DNA of 64,000 bases, taken from positions 1,674,001-1,738,000 of the forward strand of contig NZ_CP047420.1 in NCBI RefSeq assembly GCF_009866655.1, in the 5' to 3' direction. Within the stretch, counting starts at the first letter, position 1, and each line of letters begins with the position of its first letter. A model generated the notes under the pieces. The model saw nothing but the letters and a program-made list of their open reading frames with translations. It had not been told where the DNA came from and did not search any database. This DNA is from Rathayibacter sp. VKM Ac-2804 (GTDB lineage Bacteria > Actinomycetota > Actinomycetes > Actinomycetales > Microbacteriaceae). A program made the position numbers and the translations under genes. Below, one piece after another: positions 1 through 8,485 of this stretch.

Positions 1-14
1 GGGCAGCAGGCACC

Positions 15-1364
15 GTGCGACCCACCGCTCACCTCCCGCTGCACGCCGCCGTCGGGCTCGCCCACGCGCTGGTCGACGACGTCGCCCGGAGAGCCCGGGT
101 CCGCGCGCTCTTCATCAAGGGCCCGATCGCCGATGCGCATCGGATCCGCCGCCCCCATCCCTCCAGCGACGCGGACGTGCTGGTCGACCCGCGCGAGGCG
201 GACCGGCTCCTCGCGCTGCTCGCCGAGCGCGGCTGGTCGGTCCGGCCGGGATCCGCGGCGCACCGCGCGTTCGTCACCCACTCGGTGACCCTCCTGCATC
301 CCTCCTGGCCGTGCGACATCGATGTGCACACGAGCTGGCCCGGCTTCTTCACCGACCCGCAGCACGCCTTCGAGGTGCTCTGGCGGACCCGCTGCGAGAT
401 CGAGGTCGCCGGAGTGCCGGTCCGAGCGAGCGGAGTCGACGCGGCGGTCGTCGTCTCGGCCCTGCACAGCCTCCGCTCGCCGCACCAGCGGCGCAGCGAG
501 GAGGAGCTGGACGAGCTCGTCGCGGCGGTCGCGGCCCAGCACCGGGAGGGGGCGGTGGCGGCACTGGCCGCCGAACTCGGCTGCCTCGAGCCGATCGCAC
601 CCTTCCTCGCCCGGATCGGGGCGTCCGTCGCGCTGCCCGCCCGCCCGAGTCAGCAGTACGCGCTCTGGCGGCTGCGCACCCGTCGACCGAGCCGGACGGC
701 GGACTGGCTGCTGGCGGTCGCGGAGGCGCCGACGCTCGCGGAGCGACTCGTCCTGCTCCGGCGGGCGCTCCTCCCCACCCGTCGGGACCTCGTCGTCGAT
801 CACCCGCTGGCGCCCCGGACCGCCGTCGCTCGGCTGGGGCTCCGCGGGCGGCGGTTCGCGGCGGCGGCCGGCGCCCTCCCGGTCGCCGTCCGGGATCTCG
901 TCGCCGTGCGTCGCGCTCGCACCGAGGTGCGCGGTGCCCCGGACCCGCGAGAGCGGACGGCCGAGCCTCGTCGATCCGATGCTCCTCCCGCCCCGGCGCC
1001 CGGCGGTCCTGCGGCCTCGAGCGTCGGCGGTGTCGACGGCGCGTCGGCGGAGACGACCGGCCACGCCGTGAGCGCGTCGTCCCGGCGTCCGCGGACCCGC
1101 GCAGGAGTGGCGACCATGGCGACGGCCGACGGCCTCTACCTCCTCCCGCTCGGCGCCGGCGGGCCGGCTCGGCCGTACCTTCTGCAGGGGGCCGCTCGGC
1201 TGCTCTGGGAGCTGTTCTCGGAGCAGGGATGCTGCACGCGTGCCGAGGCGGCCGCTGTCGTCCGCGACGCCGACGACCTCGAGGCTCTCGTCGCCGCGGA
1301 GGCACAGGCCGACCTCGACCGGCTGCTCGACGAGCTCGTCGAGCTCGGACTCCTGACGGGTTGA
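15..1364 (+). CDS. Nucleotidyltransferase-family protein fused to a C-terminal PqqD domain
   Basis: 449 aa from a GTG at 15. No stop lies upstream in frame, so the true start may be outside the window. Residues ~1-250 resemble the uncharacterised nucleotidyltransferase family PF14907: K35-G-P, D52-A-D54, then D101-I-D103 in a C-D-I-D-V-H context, all typical of a Mg-nucleotide site. Residues ~300-365 are an Ala/Arg/Pro-rich linker. The last ~85 residues look like a PqqD / RiPP-recognition fold, including the motif GAARLLWELF and an acidic helical end. The family assignments are inferred by eye. Such proteins occur in surface-polysaccharide and lasso-peptide-type loci. It is convergent with the polysaccharide cluster to the right; its own partners probably lie to the left. 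Confidence 0.7.
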   Translation: MRPTAHLPLHAAVGLAHALVDDVARRARVRALFIKGPIADAHRIRRPHPSSDADVLVDPREADRLLALLAERGWSVRPGSAAHRAFVTHSVTLLHPSWPCDIDVHTSWPGFFTDPQHAFEVLWRTRCEIEVAGVPVRASGVDAAVVVSALHSLRSPHQRRSEEELDELVAAVAAQHREGAVAALAAELGCLEPIAPFLARIGASVALPARPSQQYALWRLRTRRPSRTADWLLAVAEAPTLAERLVLLRRALLPTRRDLVVDHPLAPRTAVARLGLRGRRFAAAAGALPVAVRDLVAVRRARTEVRGAPDPRERTAEPRRSDAPPAPAPGGPAASSVGGVDGASAETTGHAVSASSRRPRTRAGVATMATADGLYLLPLGAGGPARPYLLQGAARLLWELFSEQGCCTRAEAAAVVRDADDLEALVAAEAQADLDRLLDELVELGLLTG

Positions 1365-1387
1365 TTCCAGCCGGCCCGCAGGCCGCC

Positions 1388-2389
1388 TCAGCGTGCGGAC
1401 AGGAAGCGCCCCCGGCTGCCCGCGACGACGCCGCGGAGGATGGTGCCGGTCGTCGCGACCCGCCCCCATCGGAGGCCCCGGGCCGCGAGCGCAGCGCAGT
1501 ACAGACCGCGATTGAGGGCGAACGCACGACGGCCGCGGCGTCCTGCCGTGCGGGCCAGCTCCAGGTCCAGGTACGTCCGGTTGCGGACGGCGAGGTAGAG
1601 CTCGCGCGTGTCGGAGGAGAGGAGGAGCGCGTCCGTCGCCGAGACGCGCTCCGCCGCCGATCGTCTCGAGTCGAGATCGTCGATCCGGCTCAGGGGGTGG
1701 AGGGTGATCGCGAAGCCGGCCCGCGTCAGCCGTCGCGTCCACTCCCGGTCGTCGCCCTTGAGCACGAACTCCTGACGCGGCGGTTCCACGTCCGTGAGCG
1801 CGGCCCGCGAGACGAGAAGACCGCCGTAGGGCGCGACCGGAATCACGATCGGCTCCTGCGGCCGACCTCCGCAGCGACCGCCGGCGCGTCGGTCGAGCAG
1901 CCGGCGGACGTCGTTGTCGAGGAAGCGGCCGGGGCTCGGGAACACCTCGGCGGCGGGCCGACCCGAGACGAGCTGGGACTGGTAGACGTCGGTCTCGCGC
2001 AGGCTCGCGTGGCAGGCCCTCGGATCGAGCGCCAGGGGCGAGGCCAGCAGCACGGCGAGGGCGTCCGGCCGCGGGACGGTGTCGTCCTCGAGCAGCCAGG
2101 CGTAGTCCGGCTCCTGCGTGCGGCAGTACTCGATCGCCGCCCGGAAGCCTCCGGCCGTGCCGAGGTCGTTGGGCAGGACGGTGCAGCTCACGCGCGCGTC
2201 CACGTCCGCCGGGAGCAGCTCGCGCAGCACGCGCTCCTGCCCGCCGTTCCCGCTGAAGACGACGTGCACCGATTCGGCACCCGCCTCCAGCGCCGCCTCG
2301 ACGACGCGGGCGAGCATCACGCTGCGCCTGCCGGAGGTCACGGTCACGGCGATGACCCTGGGTGCGGTGCCGTCGAGGCGTCGGAGCAT
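1388..2389 (-). CDS. Family 2 glycosyltransferase
   Basis: 333 aa from ATG 2389. The GT-A fold is indicated by RVIAVTVTSGRR at the N-terminus, N74-D-L-G-T-A-G-G-F and the acidic metal-binding L-L-E-D102-D103-T. This layout resembles rhamnosyl- and galactofuranosyl-transferases that add sugars to polyprenyl-linked glycans. No membrane segment is evident. A longer version from a GTG at 2452 is open, but it would begin on top of a TGTACGGT extended -10-like motif, so the ATG preceded by GAAGAAGAG is preferred. It is the last gene of the minus-strand polysaccharide cluster. Donor and acceptor sugars cannot be told from sequence. Confidence 0.8.
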   Translation of the reverse strand: MLRRLDGTAPRVIAVTVTSGRRSVMLARVVEAALEAGAESVHVVFSGNGGQERVLRELLPADVDARVSCTVLPNDLGTAGGFRAAIEYCRTQEPDYAWLLEDDTVPRPDALAVLLASPLALDPRACHASLRETDVYQSQLVSGRPAAEVFPSPGRFLDNDVRRLLDRRAGGRCGGRPQEPIVIPVAPYGGLLVSRAALTDVEPPRQEFVLKGDDREWTRRLTRAGFAITLHPLSRIDDLDSRRSAAERVSATDALLLSSDTRELYLAVRNRTYLDLELARTAGRRGRRAFALNRGLYCAALAARGLRWGRVATTGTILRGVVAGSRGRFLSAR

Positions 2390-2490
2390 GGCGGTGGTCT
2401 CTTCTTCAGTCAGGGGCGGGAGCGCGGGGCGGACCGCCGTTCTACCGTACACGAGAACATGAGCCCGACTCGCGTATGCAGGAGAATCCC

Positions 2491-3771
2491 TCAGCTCCGT
2501 GTCCGTCGAGTCGCTTCTCCCGCCCGGTCCCGCCCACAGGGAGCGCCCTCCTCGGCGAGGACGACGTCGAGCACGCGCTCCGCGTACGCGCTCCAGTCCG
2601 TGATCGACGTCGCTGCGGAGCGCGCCGCCTCCGCGACCGCCCGCCGGGTCGTGCGATCGAGCAGCGGCACCCGGCCGAGCGCCTCCTTGAGCGCCTCGAC
2701 GTCTCCGGCGGGCAGGACCGTGCCGGGCAGCGCACCGAGGAGAGCGGAGGCGCCGTTGGCGTCGGTCGTGATCACCGGGAGCCCGGAGGCCGCGGCTTCG
2801 GCGACGACCAGCGAGCAGGCGTCCTCCAGCGTCGGGAGGACGAACGCGTCGGCGGCCCGGAACTCCCGCGCCAGCTCGTCCGCGGACAGCGGTCCGGCGA
2901 CGATCACGTTCGAGGGGGCGCCGCGCAGGATCCGCCGATCGAAGACGCCGCCGGCGAGGACGAGGTCCACCGGCAGTCCTCGGACGGCGTCGAGGAGCTG
3001 GGGGATGCCCTTCCGGCGGGAGACGTGGGCCGCGCAGACGAGCCGTGGCCGCTCGAGGTGGCGTTCGACCGCCGGCCCCTCGGGGGTGAAGCCTTCCAGG
3101 CTCACGCCGTAGGGGATCTCGACGATCTTCGCGCGATCGACGCCGTAGCGCGCCATCTGCGCCGAGACGATCGCCGACGGCGTGAGGACGACGTCGGCGA
3201 GCCGCAGCTCCTTCTCGATCCGGCGCACCAGGCGCGCGGGGTAGCGCTCGTCCCAGCTCCGACGACGGGAGAAGTGCCGGAGGAGCTCACGGTTGTGCGC
3301 GCGCGGATGCGCGTCGACGGCGTGGAAGACCCGCCGGGCGCCGGGGTGGGCGCGGAAGAGCGCGAGGCAGGCGCCGGGGAAGCCCAGCACGACCCGGGCC
3401 TCCGCGAGGTCGACGGACGCCGCCGCCCGGTCGAAGAGGATCTTGGAGAGGTAGGAGGCCCGCAGTGCGAGGCCGGGACAGGGCAGCCGGAGACCGGCCC
3501 GGAGCACCACCTCCGCCAGGTGCGACACCCGCTCGACCCGGTGGGCGGGGCGGGACGCGTAGCCGTCCCGCAGCGCGCGCATCCGCCGCCCGAACGGCGT
3601 GCCGGCCGCTGCGGACGGAAGGGGGATCGAGGCGGCGCGAGCGACCAGTCCCGTTCGAGGCAGGATCTCCGCGGCCAGGGCGTCCCGAGCCGCCGCTCCG
3701 GCGACCAGGGCTCTCGCCGCTCCCTCGGAGTACGGACTCGCGACAACGAGTGCACGGCTCGACGCCGTCAT
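2491..3771 (-). CDS. Family 4 glycosyltransferase (GT-B fold)
   Basis: 426 aa. The ATG at 3771 overlaps the stop of the preceding gene (ATGA), implying translational coupling. The C-terminal half carries GT4 donor-site features: HVSRRKGI near 249-256, VLAGG near 271-275, and P-T-L-E-D317 with E325 (a D-x7-E version of the usual E-x7-E), followed by A-A-S-G-L-P-V-I. The N-terminal acceptor domain is less conserved. There is no signal peptide or membrane helix, so it is probably cytoplasmic at the membrane face, extending a lipid-linked repeat unit. The open frame runs well upstream of 3771, but that part is the shadow of the next gene. Confidence 0.82.
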   Translation of the reverse strand: MTASSRALVVASPYSEGAARALVAGAAARDALAAEILPRTGLVARAASIPLPSAAAGTPFGRRMRALRDGYASRPAHRVERVSHLAEVVLRAGLRLPCPGLALRASYLSKILFDRAAASVDLAEARVVLGFPGACLALFRAHPGARRVFHAVDAHPRAHNRELLRHFSRRRSWDERYPARLVRRIEKELRLADVVLTPSAIVSAQMARYGVDRAKIVEIPYGVSLEGFTPEGPAVERHLERPRLVCAAHVSRRKGIPQLLDAVRGLPVDLVLAGGVFDRRILRGAPSNVIVAGPLSADELAREFRAADAFVLPTLEDACSLVVAEAAASGLPVITTDANGASALLGALPGTVLPAGDVEALKEALGRVPLLDRTTRRAVAEAARSAATSITDWSAYAERVLDVVLAEEGAPCGRDRAGEATRRTRS

Positions 3772-4907
3772 CGCAGCACCGCCCGGAGCTCCTCGCCGAT
3801 GCGCCGGACGAACTCGGCCTGGGAGAAGGTCACCGCGCAGTGCTCGTGCGCAGCGCGTCCGAACGATGCGACGGAGGCGCGATCCAGGGCCTCGAGGACG
3901 GCGACCCACTCGTCGACAGCACCGGGGGTGATCGTGCGCCCCGTCACTCCGTCCAGCACGATCTCCGGGAGCCCGCCCGAGCGGCTGACGAGCGCTGCGC
4001 GTCCGGCTCCGGCGGCTTCCAGGGCGATCGTCGGCAGGGGATCGGGCGCCGTGCTCGGCACGACGACCACGTGGGCCGCGTCCAGCACGCTCCGCACGTC
4101 CTCGCACTCGCCGCGCACCTCGACGGACTCGCCGTTCCGCATGCCGGCGACGATCCCGGGGACGTCCACGCCGGCTCCGCAGAGCGGCGGCCCGCCGAGG
4201 ACGATCAGCCGCACGTCCCGACGCTCGAGTCGGCTCCACACCCGGAGGAAGTGCTCGTGGCCCTTCCACGTGTTCCACCGGCTCGCGAGAACGAAGACGA
4301 GGTCGTCTCCCTCGGGGAGAGGGACGGGCGGGGCGCTCTCGAAGCCGTTGTAGACGACGCTCGACCGTCTCCGGTTGGACGGGTCCAGCGTGTCCGCGAC
4401 CGCCCGGCTCACGACGACGACGCGGTCCGCGCAGCGGAACAGCAGATTGAGGACTCGCCGCTCGATCCCTCGGCTGTGCTCGTGCAGATGCAGGAGCGTC
4501 GGCGCACCGAGGAGGCGCGCGACGGGCAGTGCGAGCGCGAGCGCTGCGGTGTTCACGTAGACCAGTGCCGGGTCGAGGTCGCGGAGCGCCCGACCGGTCG
4601 CCCTGATCCGCCGGAGGAACGCGGGGAGATGGCGCGGGCGGAGGTACGCGCGGCGCAGCACGGGCAGCGGCATGCGGCGCACGGTGATGCCGCGCCCCTC
4701 GAGCAGGCACGAGAGCGGGCGGGCCGGGTAGTCGAGGTCGTCCGGCAGCCAGACCTCGGCCGTCGTTCCCTCGGGGACCGCTCGCACCGCCTCGAGGAGG
4801 ACGCGATCGGCGCCGTACGCCTCGTCCGAGGGATGCAGGAACAGGACCGTCGGCGGGCGCGACGCCGCTGCCGGGAGACCGCCTCTCCCGTCGGCCGCCC
4901 TCCTCAC
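3768..4907 (-). CDS. Family 4 glycosyltransferase (GT-B fold)
   Basis: 379 aa. The GTG at 4907 overlaps the previous stop (GTGA), which decides the start against a much longer open frame. The N-terminal VLFLHPSDEAYGADRVL is typical of GT4 enzymes acting in cell-surface polymer synthesis. The donor domain has LASRWNTWKGHEHFLRVW (~208-224), LIVLGGPPL and D289-P-L-P-T-I-A-L-E297, a D-x7-E variant of the family signature, then SRSGGLPEIV. It is coupled at both ends to other glycosyltransferases. The sugar transferred is unknown. Confidence 0.82.
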   Translation of the reverse strand: MRRAADGRGGLPAAASRPPTVLFLHPSDEAYGADRVLLEAVRAVPEGTTAEVWLPDDLDYPARPLSCLLEGRGITVRRMPLPVLRRAYLRPRHLPAFLRRIRATGRALRDLDPALVYVNTAALALALPVARLLGAPTLLHLHEHSRGIERRVLNLLFRCADRVVVVSRAVADTLDPSNRRRSSVVYNGFESAPPVPLPEGDDLVFVLASRWNTWKGHEHFLRVWSRLERRDVRLIVLGGPPLCGAGVDVPGIVAGMRNGESVEVRGECEDVRSVLDAAHVVVVPSTAPDPLPTIALEAAGAGRAALVSRSGGLPEIVLDGVTGRTITPGAVDEWVAVLEALDRASVASFGRAAHEHCAVTFSQAEFVRRIGEELRAVLR

Positions 4908-6058
4908 CGGCTCGCCTGCGGCCGACGCAGCGTGCGCGGACGGGTCGAGTGCGGCGCTGCGCCGTCGGCGAGCGCGGCCAGCGTCTCCTCGTAGCCGGAG
5001 CAGACGGCCTCCCAGGTGTAGTGCTCCCGCGCGCGCGCGAGGGCCGCTCGGCTCGCCGCGCACTGCCCGTCGGCGAAGAGGAGCATCCGCCGGACCGCCG
5101 CGGCGATCGACGCGGCCTCCGGTGCGACGAACACGCCGCCCTCCCCGAGCACCTCGCGGTTGTAGACGGTGTCGCGGGCCACGACCGGGGCGCCGCAGGC
5201 CATGGCCTGGACGAGCGCCGGGTTGGTGCCGCCCACGCTGTGCCCGTGGAAGTAGGCGCCGGCGTGCTGCCAGAGCGAGAACAGCCGGGCGTCGTCGCGG
5301 AGGTGGCCGAGGTAGTGGATGCGCTCGTGCGCCGCCGCGAGGCGCTCGGCCCGCACGTCCAGCACGCCGCTGCAGCCGGTCGACCCGACGATGACGACGT
5401 CGTGGGTGCGCGCGATCTGGGGAGCGGCGGCGAAGAACTCCGCGATGGTGTTCTCGGGCACGAACCGCGCGACGACGAGGGCGTAGGACCGGTGACGGAG
5501 TCCGGGCTCGACGGGCAGGGCGGGCGGGACGTCGCCGCCGTAGGGCAGGAAGACGCCGTCGCGCTGGAAGTCGGTGCTCCACCGCCGGGCGATCTCGTGC
5601 GCGTCGAAGGCGAGCTCGGTGGCGTGCGCGGCGGTCATCCGCGCGCCCGTGCGGAAGACGGACCGTGCGAGAGGACCCCACTTCTCCCGCTCCCACTCCA
5701 TGCCGTCCACGTTGACGAGGGTGGGAATGCCGGCCCGGGCGAGCAGCGGGAGGAAGAGGCCGTTCGCGGCGTTCATGACCAGGGCGACGTCGGGGGCCCG
5801 TCGCACCGCGTCCCGGGTCGCGCTGAGTCCGTGGCTCAGCGTGCTCAGCGACCGGGTGTCCCAGCCCGAGGTGACGACGGTGCGGACCCGGGGGTCGCGG
5901 TCGGCGGCGTCATCGACGGTCGCTCCGGGGCGCCCGTAGACGGTGACGTCCCAGCCCGCGTCGACGAGGTGGGGGGCGAGTCGGCGGACCGCGGTCTCGT
6001 AGCCGCCGTAGTAGCTGGGGTAGCCGCGCGTCCCGAGGACGGCGAGGGATCTGGGCAT
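4904..6058 (-). CDS. DUF1972-type family 4 glycosyltransferase (rhamnosyltransferase-like)
   Basis: 384 aa from ATG 6058. The N-terminus GTRGYPSYYGGYETAVRR is the hallmark of the DUF1972 domain found at the start of rhamnosyltransferase-like GT4 proteins. VDGMEWEREKW and the C-terminal VGGTNPALVQAMACGAPVV complete the donor fold. The frame is open upstream to 6310, but that extension is low-complexity and out of family. A TAACGT hexamer 7 nt upstream fits a leaderless transcript beginning at this ATG, which would make this the first gene of a sub-operon with the two genes after it. Activity as a rhamnosyltransferase is inference from family. Confidence 0.85.
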   Translation of the reverse strand: MPRSLAVLGTRGYPSYYGGYETAVRRLAPHLVDAGWDVTVYGRPGATVDDAADRDPRVRTVVTSGWDTRSLSTLSHGLSATRDAVRRAPDVALVMNAANGLFLPLLARAGIPTLVNVDGMEWEREKWGPLARSVFRTGARMTAAHATELAFDAHEIARRWSTDFQRDGVFLPYGGDVPPALPVEPGLRHRSYALVVARFVPENTIAEFFAAAPQIARTHDVVIVGSTGCSGVLDVRAERLAAAHERIHYLGHLRDDARLFSLWQHAGAYFHGHSVGGTNPALVQAMACGAPVVARDTVYNREVLGEGGVFVAPEAASIAAAVRRMLLFADGQCAASRAALARAREHYTWEAVCSGYEETLAALADGAAPHSTRPRTLRRPQASR

Positions 6059-6065
6059 GGCGGGG

Positions 6066-6071
6066 ACGTTA
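6066..6071 (-). promoter_or_regulatory. Putative -10 box for the DUF1972 glycosyltransferase
   Basis: TAACGT on the minus strand ends 7 nt before the ATG at 6058, the spacing expected for transcription starting at the start codon. No good -35 was recognised. Confidence 0.4.
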
Positions 6072-6146
6072 GCCGCGGGCCCGCGGGCACCCGCCCGAGG
6101 GCGGGTGTTCGTCGGGTGACTGGCGCGCGGCGTCCCTTCGACCGTG

Positions 6147-7202
6147 TCAGACGCGCCGGAATCGACGCAGAAGGCGCAGGATGCGGGTCGTGGTCGATCG
6201 ACGGCGGAGGCCCACGTAGGCGGACGGCGCCACGGCGACGAGCACCAGCGCGGCGGCGACGGCGAGGTGCCCGTCGCGGGCCGTGCGGACGATGTCGCTC
6301 GCCCGGACATCGGCCGCGACCTCCCGCTCGAGCGTCCGGCCCACGTCGTCCGTGGACGGGAGCTCGGCGACGCGGTGCAGGGCGGACAGGTGGGCGACCC
6401 GGGCCGTGTAGGCGCTCGCCGAGGGGTGCGCGGCGAGCCGCGGGAACTCCGCCTCGAGCAGGCCCACGACGTGACGGACGTTCCTCGACAGGTCGAGGAG
6501 GTCGACGCTCAGGCCGTCCGTGATGGCTCCCTGACGGACGGAGTAGACGTAGAGTTCGCGATCGATGAAGGAGACCGTGCGCGCTCGAGCGAGCAGGACG
6601 GCCATCAGCGCGGTGTCCTCGTAGGAGCGGGAGCGCGGGAAGCACAGGCCGTCGTAGAGCTCGCGACGGACGAGCTTGTTCCAGAGGGAGGCCCAGAGCC
6701 GGAACTCGAAGAGCTCCACCACGGCGTCGCAGCCCGTCCAGAGCCGTGGCCCCGTGCGGGGCATCGTCGCGACGGCGAGGCGCTCACCCGACTCGCCGAT
6801 CGCGAGCACTCCGGTGACGACGACGCCGACGTCGGCGGTCATCGCCTCGATCATGGCGGCGAGCATGTCCGGGTCGACGCGGTCGTCCGAGTCGACGAAC
6901 CAGAGCACCTCTCCGCGGGCGTGCTGGAGGATCGTGTTCCGCGCCTCGGCCAGGCCGCGGTTCGTCTCGTGGACGACGACCTCGACGGCGAACGCCGGGG
7001 GAGCGTGCTCGATCGACGCCGACGCCTTGGCCATGGAGTCGTCAGGACTCCCGTCGTCGACGAGGACCACCTGCACGGCGCATCCGGCGGGGAGCCGGAG
7101 CGCCCAGAGCGAGGAGAGGCAGCGCTCGACGTAGGCCGAGACGTTGTAGACGGGGACGCCGATCGTGACCGAGCGGGGCCTGGTCGCGGGGCGGGCGGTC
7201 AT
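6147..7202 (-). CDS. Family 2 glycosyltransferase with a C-terminal membrane segment
   Basis: 351 aa. The ATG at 7202 overlaps the stop of the preceding gene (ATGA). The GT-A core is clear: VTIGVPVYNVSAYVERCL (~12-29), VVLVDDGSPDDS (~45-56), N81-R-G-L-A-E-A-R-N and the metal-binding V-D-S-D-D (~103-107). A hydrophobic stretch near residues 310-333 followed by an Arg-rich tail suggests one membrane anchor. Likely job: adding a sugar to the undecaprenyl-linked repeat unit made by this cluster. The open frame to 9710 is shadow. Confidence 0.85.
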   Translation of the reverse strand: MTARPATRPRSVTIGVPVYNVSAYVERCLSSLWALRLPAGCAVQVVLVDDGSPDDSMAKASASIEHAPPAFAVEVVVHETNRGLAEARNTILQHARGEVLWFVDSDDRVDPDMLAAMIEAMTADVGVVVTGVLAIGESGERLAVATMPRTGPRLWTGCDAVVELFEFRLWASLWNKLVRRELYDGLCFPRSRSYEDTALMAVLLARARTVSFIDRELYVYSVRQGAITDGLSVDLLDLSRNVRHVVGLLEAEFPRLAAHPSASAYTARVAHLSALHRVAELPSTDDVGRTLEREVAADVRASDIVRTARDGHLAVAAALVLVAVAPSAYVGLRRRSTTTRILRLLRRFRRV

Positions 7203-8431
7203 CGGCGGCCTTCCCCGCCCTGGTTCTCCCCGCCGCTCATCGGCTCCCGTCCCAGCAGGCGGTCCGCGGCCGCGAGCAGATCGGGCGCCACCGCGTCCGC
7301 TGTGAACGCGTCGATCCCTCGCGACGCGTTCTCGGTCAGCCGCTCCCTCAGCTCGGGCTCCTCGAGCAGACGCGCGATCGCACTGCCGAGGACGGCCGGA
7401 TCGTCGCGCGGCACCATCAGCGCATCGACCCCGTCCTCGCAGAAGTCGTCGAAGCCGCTCCCCGTGGTCACCACGAGCGGGGTGCCCACGGCCTTGACCT
7501 CGAGCGCGGCGTTGCCGAAGCCCTCCCAGCGCGAGGGGCAGGTCACGATCGTGGCCGCACGGATCGCCGCGTAGACCTCTCCGCCGGCGACGTGGCCGAG
7601 GAAGGTGAAGCGGTCCTGGTGCTCCTCGGCGATCAGGGCGAGCAGCTCCTCCTCGGTCGGCTCGAGGAAGCAGAACGACCCCGCGAAGACGAAGGAGACG
7701 TCCGGGCGGGCCGCGGCCAGTTCGTCGAACGCCCGCATCGCGGTCAGGACGCCCTTCCGCCGCTCGATGCGGCTGAGGAAGAGGACCACGGGCCCCGGGC
7801 CCGCCGGCCAGCCGCCCGGGAGGCCGCTGGTCAGCGCGCTCCGCTGCACCGCCGGCACGTCGATGCAGTTGCGCACCACGACCGAGGGCGGGAGCGCCGG
7901 GATCCGGGCCGCGTACCAGTCCCGGACGGCTCGGGAGATGGGGATGAGGCCTCTGGATCTCGTCATCTGGCGCTTCTCGAGGCGCTTCTGGAGGGCGATG
8001 ACGAGGCGCGTGCGGAGGGTGCGGCCCCGTGTCGAGGCGCCCGCGATCCAGTCCGCGATGTGGAACCCGGTCGCGAGGTTGGTCAGCAGCGGCGCACGCC
8101 GGGGGAGCAGCGCGCCGAGCCCCTCCCACTCGGCGAGGAACACCGCGTCGTAGCGGGAGCGGCGCACGAGCGCTCGCAGGTGCAGCGCCCGCCCGACGAG
8201 CGGCCAGACGGCGGGCCGGCGCCGCAGACGGACGTACTCGAGGATCCGGACGCCCTCCGGATCGAAGCCCTCGAGGGGAGGATCCCAGTGGTAGACCACG
8301 AGATCGACCTGCACGCCCGCTCGCACGAGTGCTGGCAGCAGGGAGGCGAAGCCGCGCCCGATCCCGCCGGTGAAGGGCGTCAGCCCCGCGTACTCGGTCG
8401 TGGCGACCAGCCAGCGACGCTTCGATTCCAT
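7199..8431 (-). CDS. Family 4 glycosyltransferase (GT-B fold)
   Basis: 410 aa. ATG 8431 is chosen over the GTG two codons earlier because GAGGAG lies 5 nt upstream. FTGGIGRG near residue 20 is the Gly-rich loop of the acceptor domain. LFLSRIERRKGV (~217-228), VFAGS and R-W-E303-G-F-G-N-A-A-L-E311 give the canonical E-x7-E signature, so the donor site looks intact. It overlaps the GT2 gene downstream and follows the Wzy-like gene by ~54 nt. The substrate is unknown. Confidence 0.85.
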   Translation of the reverse strand: MESKRRWLVATTEYAGLTPFTGGIGRGFASLLPALVRAGVQVDLVVYHWDPPLEGFDPEGVRILEYVRLRRRPAVWPLVGRALHLRALVRRSRYDAVFLAEWEGLGALLPRRAPLLTNLATGFHIADWIAGASTRGRTLRTRLVIALQKRLEKRQMTRSRGLIPISRAVRDWYAARIPALPPSVVVRNCIDVPAVQRSALTSGLPGGWPAGPGPVVLFLSRIERRKGVLTAMRAFDELAAARPDVSFVFAGSFCFLEPTEEELLALIAEEHQDRFTFLGHVAGGEVYAAIRAATIVTCPSRWEGFGNAALEVKAVGTPLVVTTGSGFDDFCEDGVDALMVPRDDPAVLGSAIARLLEEPELRERLTENASRGIDAFTADAVAPDLLAAADRLLGREPMSGGENQGGEGRR

Positions 8432-8485
8432 GGGCACTCCTCGGGACGGCCGAGGACTCGGTGTCCAGCGGCGCGCAGGACGCTA

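Noticed and set aside
2452..2462. Longer start (GTG 2452) for the first GT2 gene
   Set aside because: Extra residues do not match the family and the codon overlaps a probable -10 box; kept only as an alternative.
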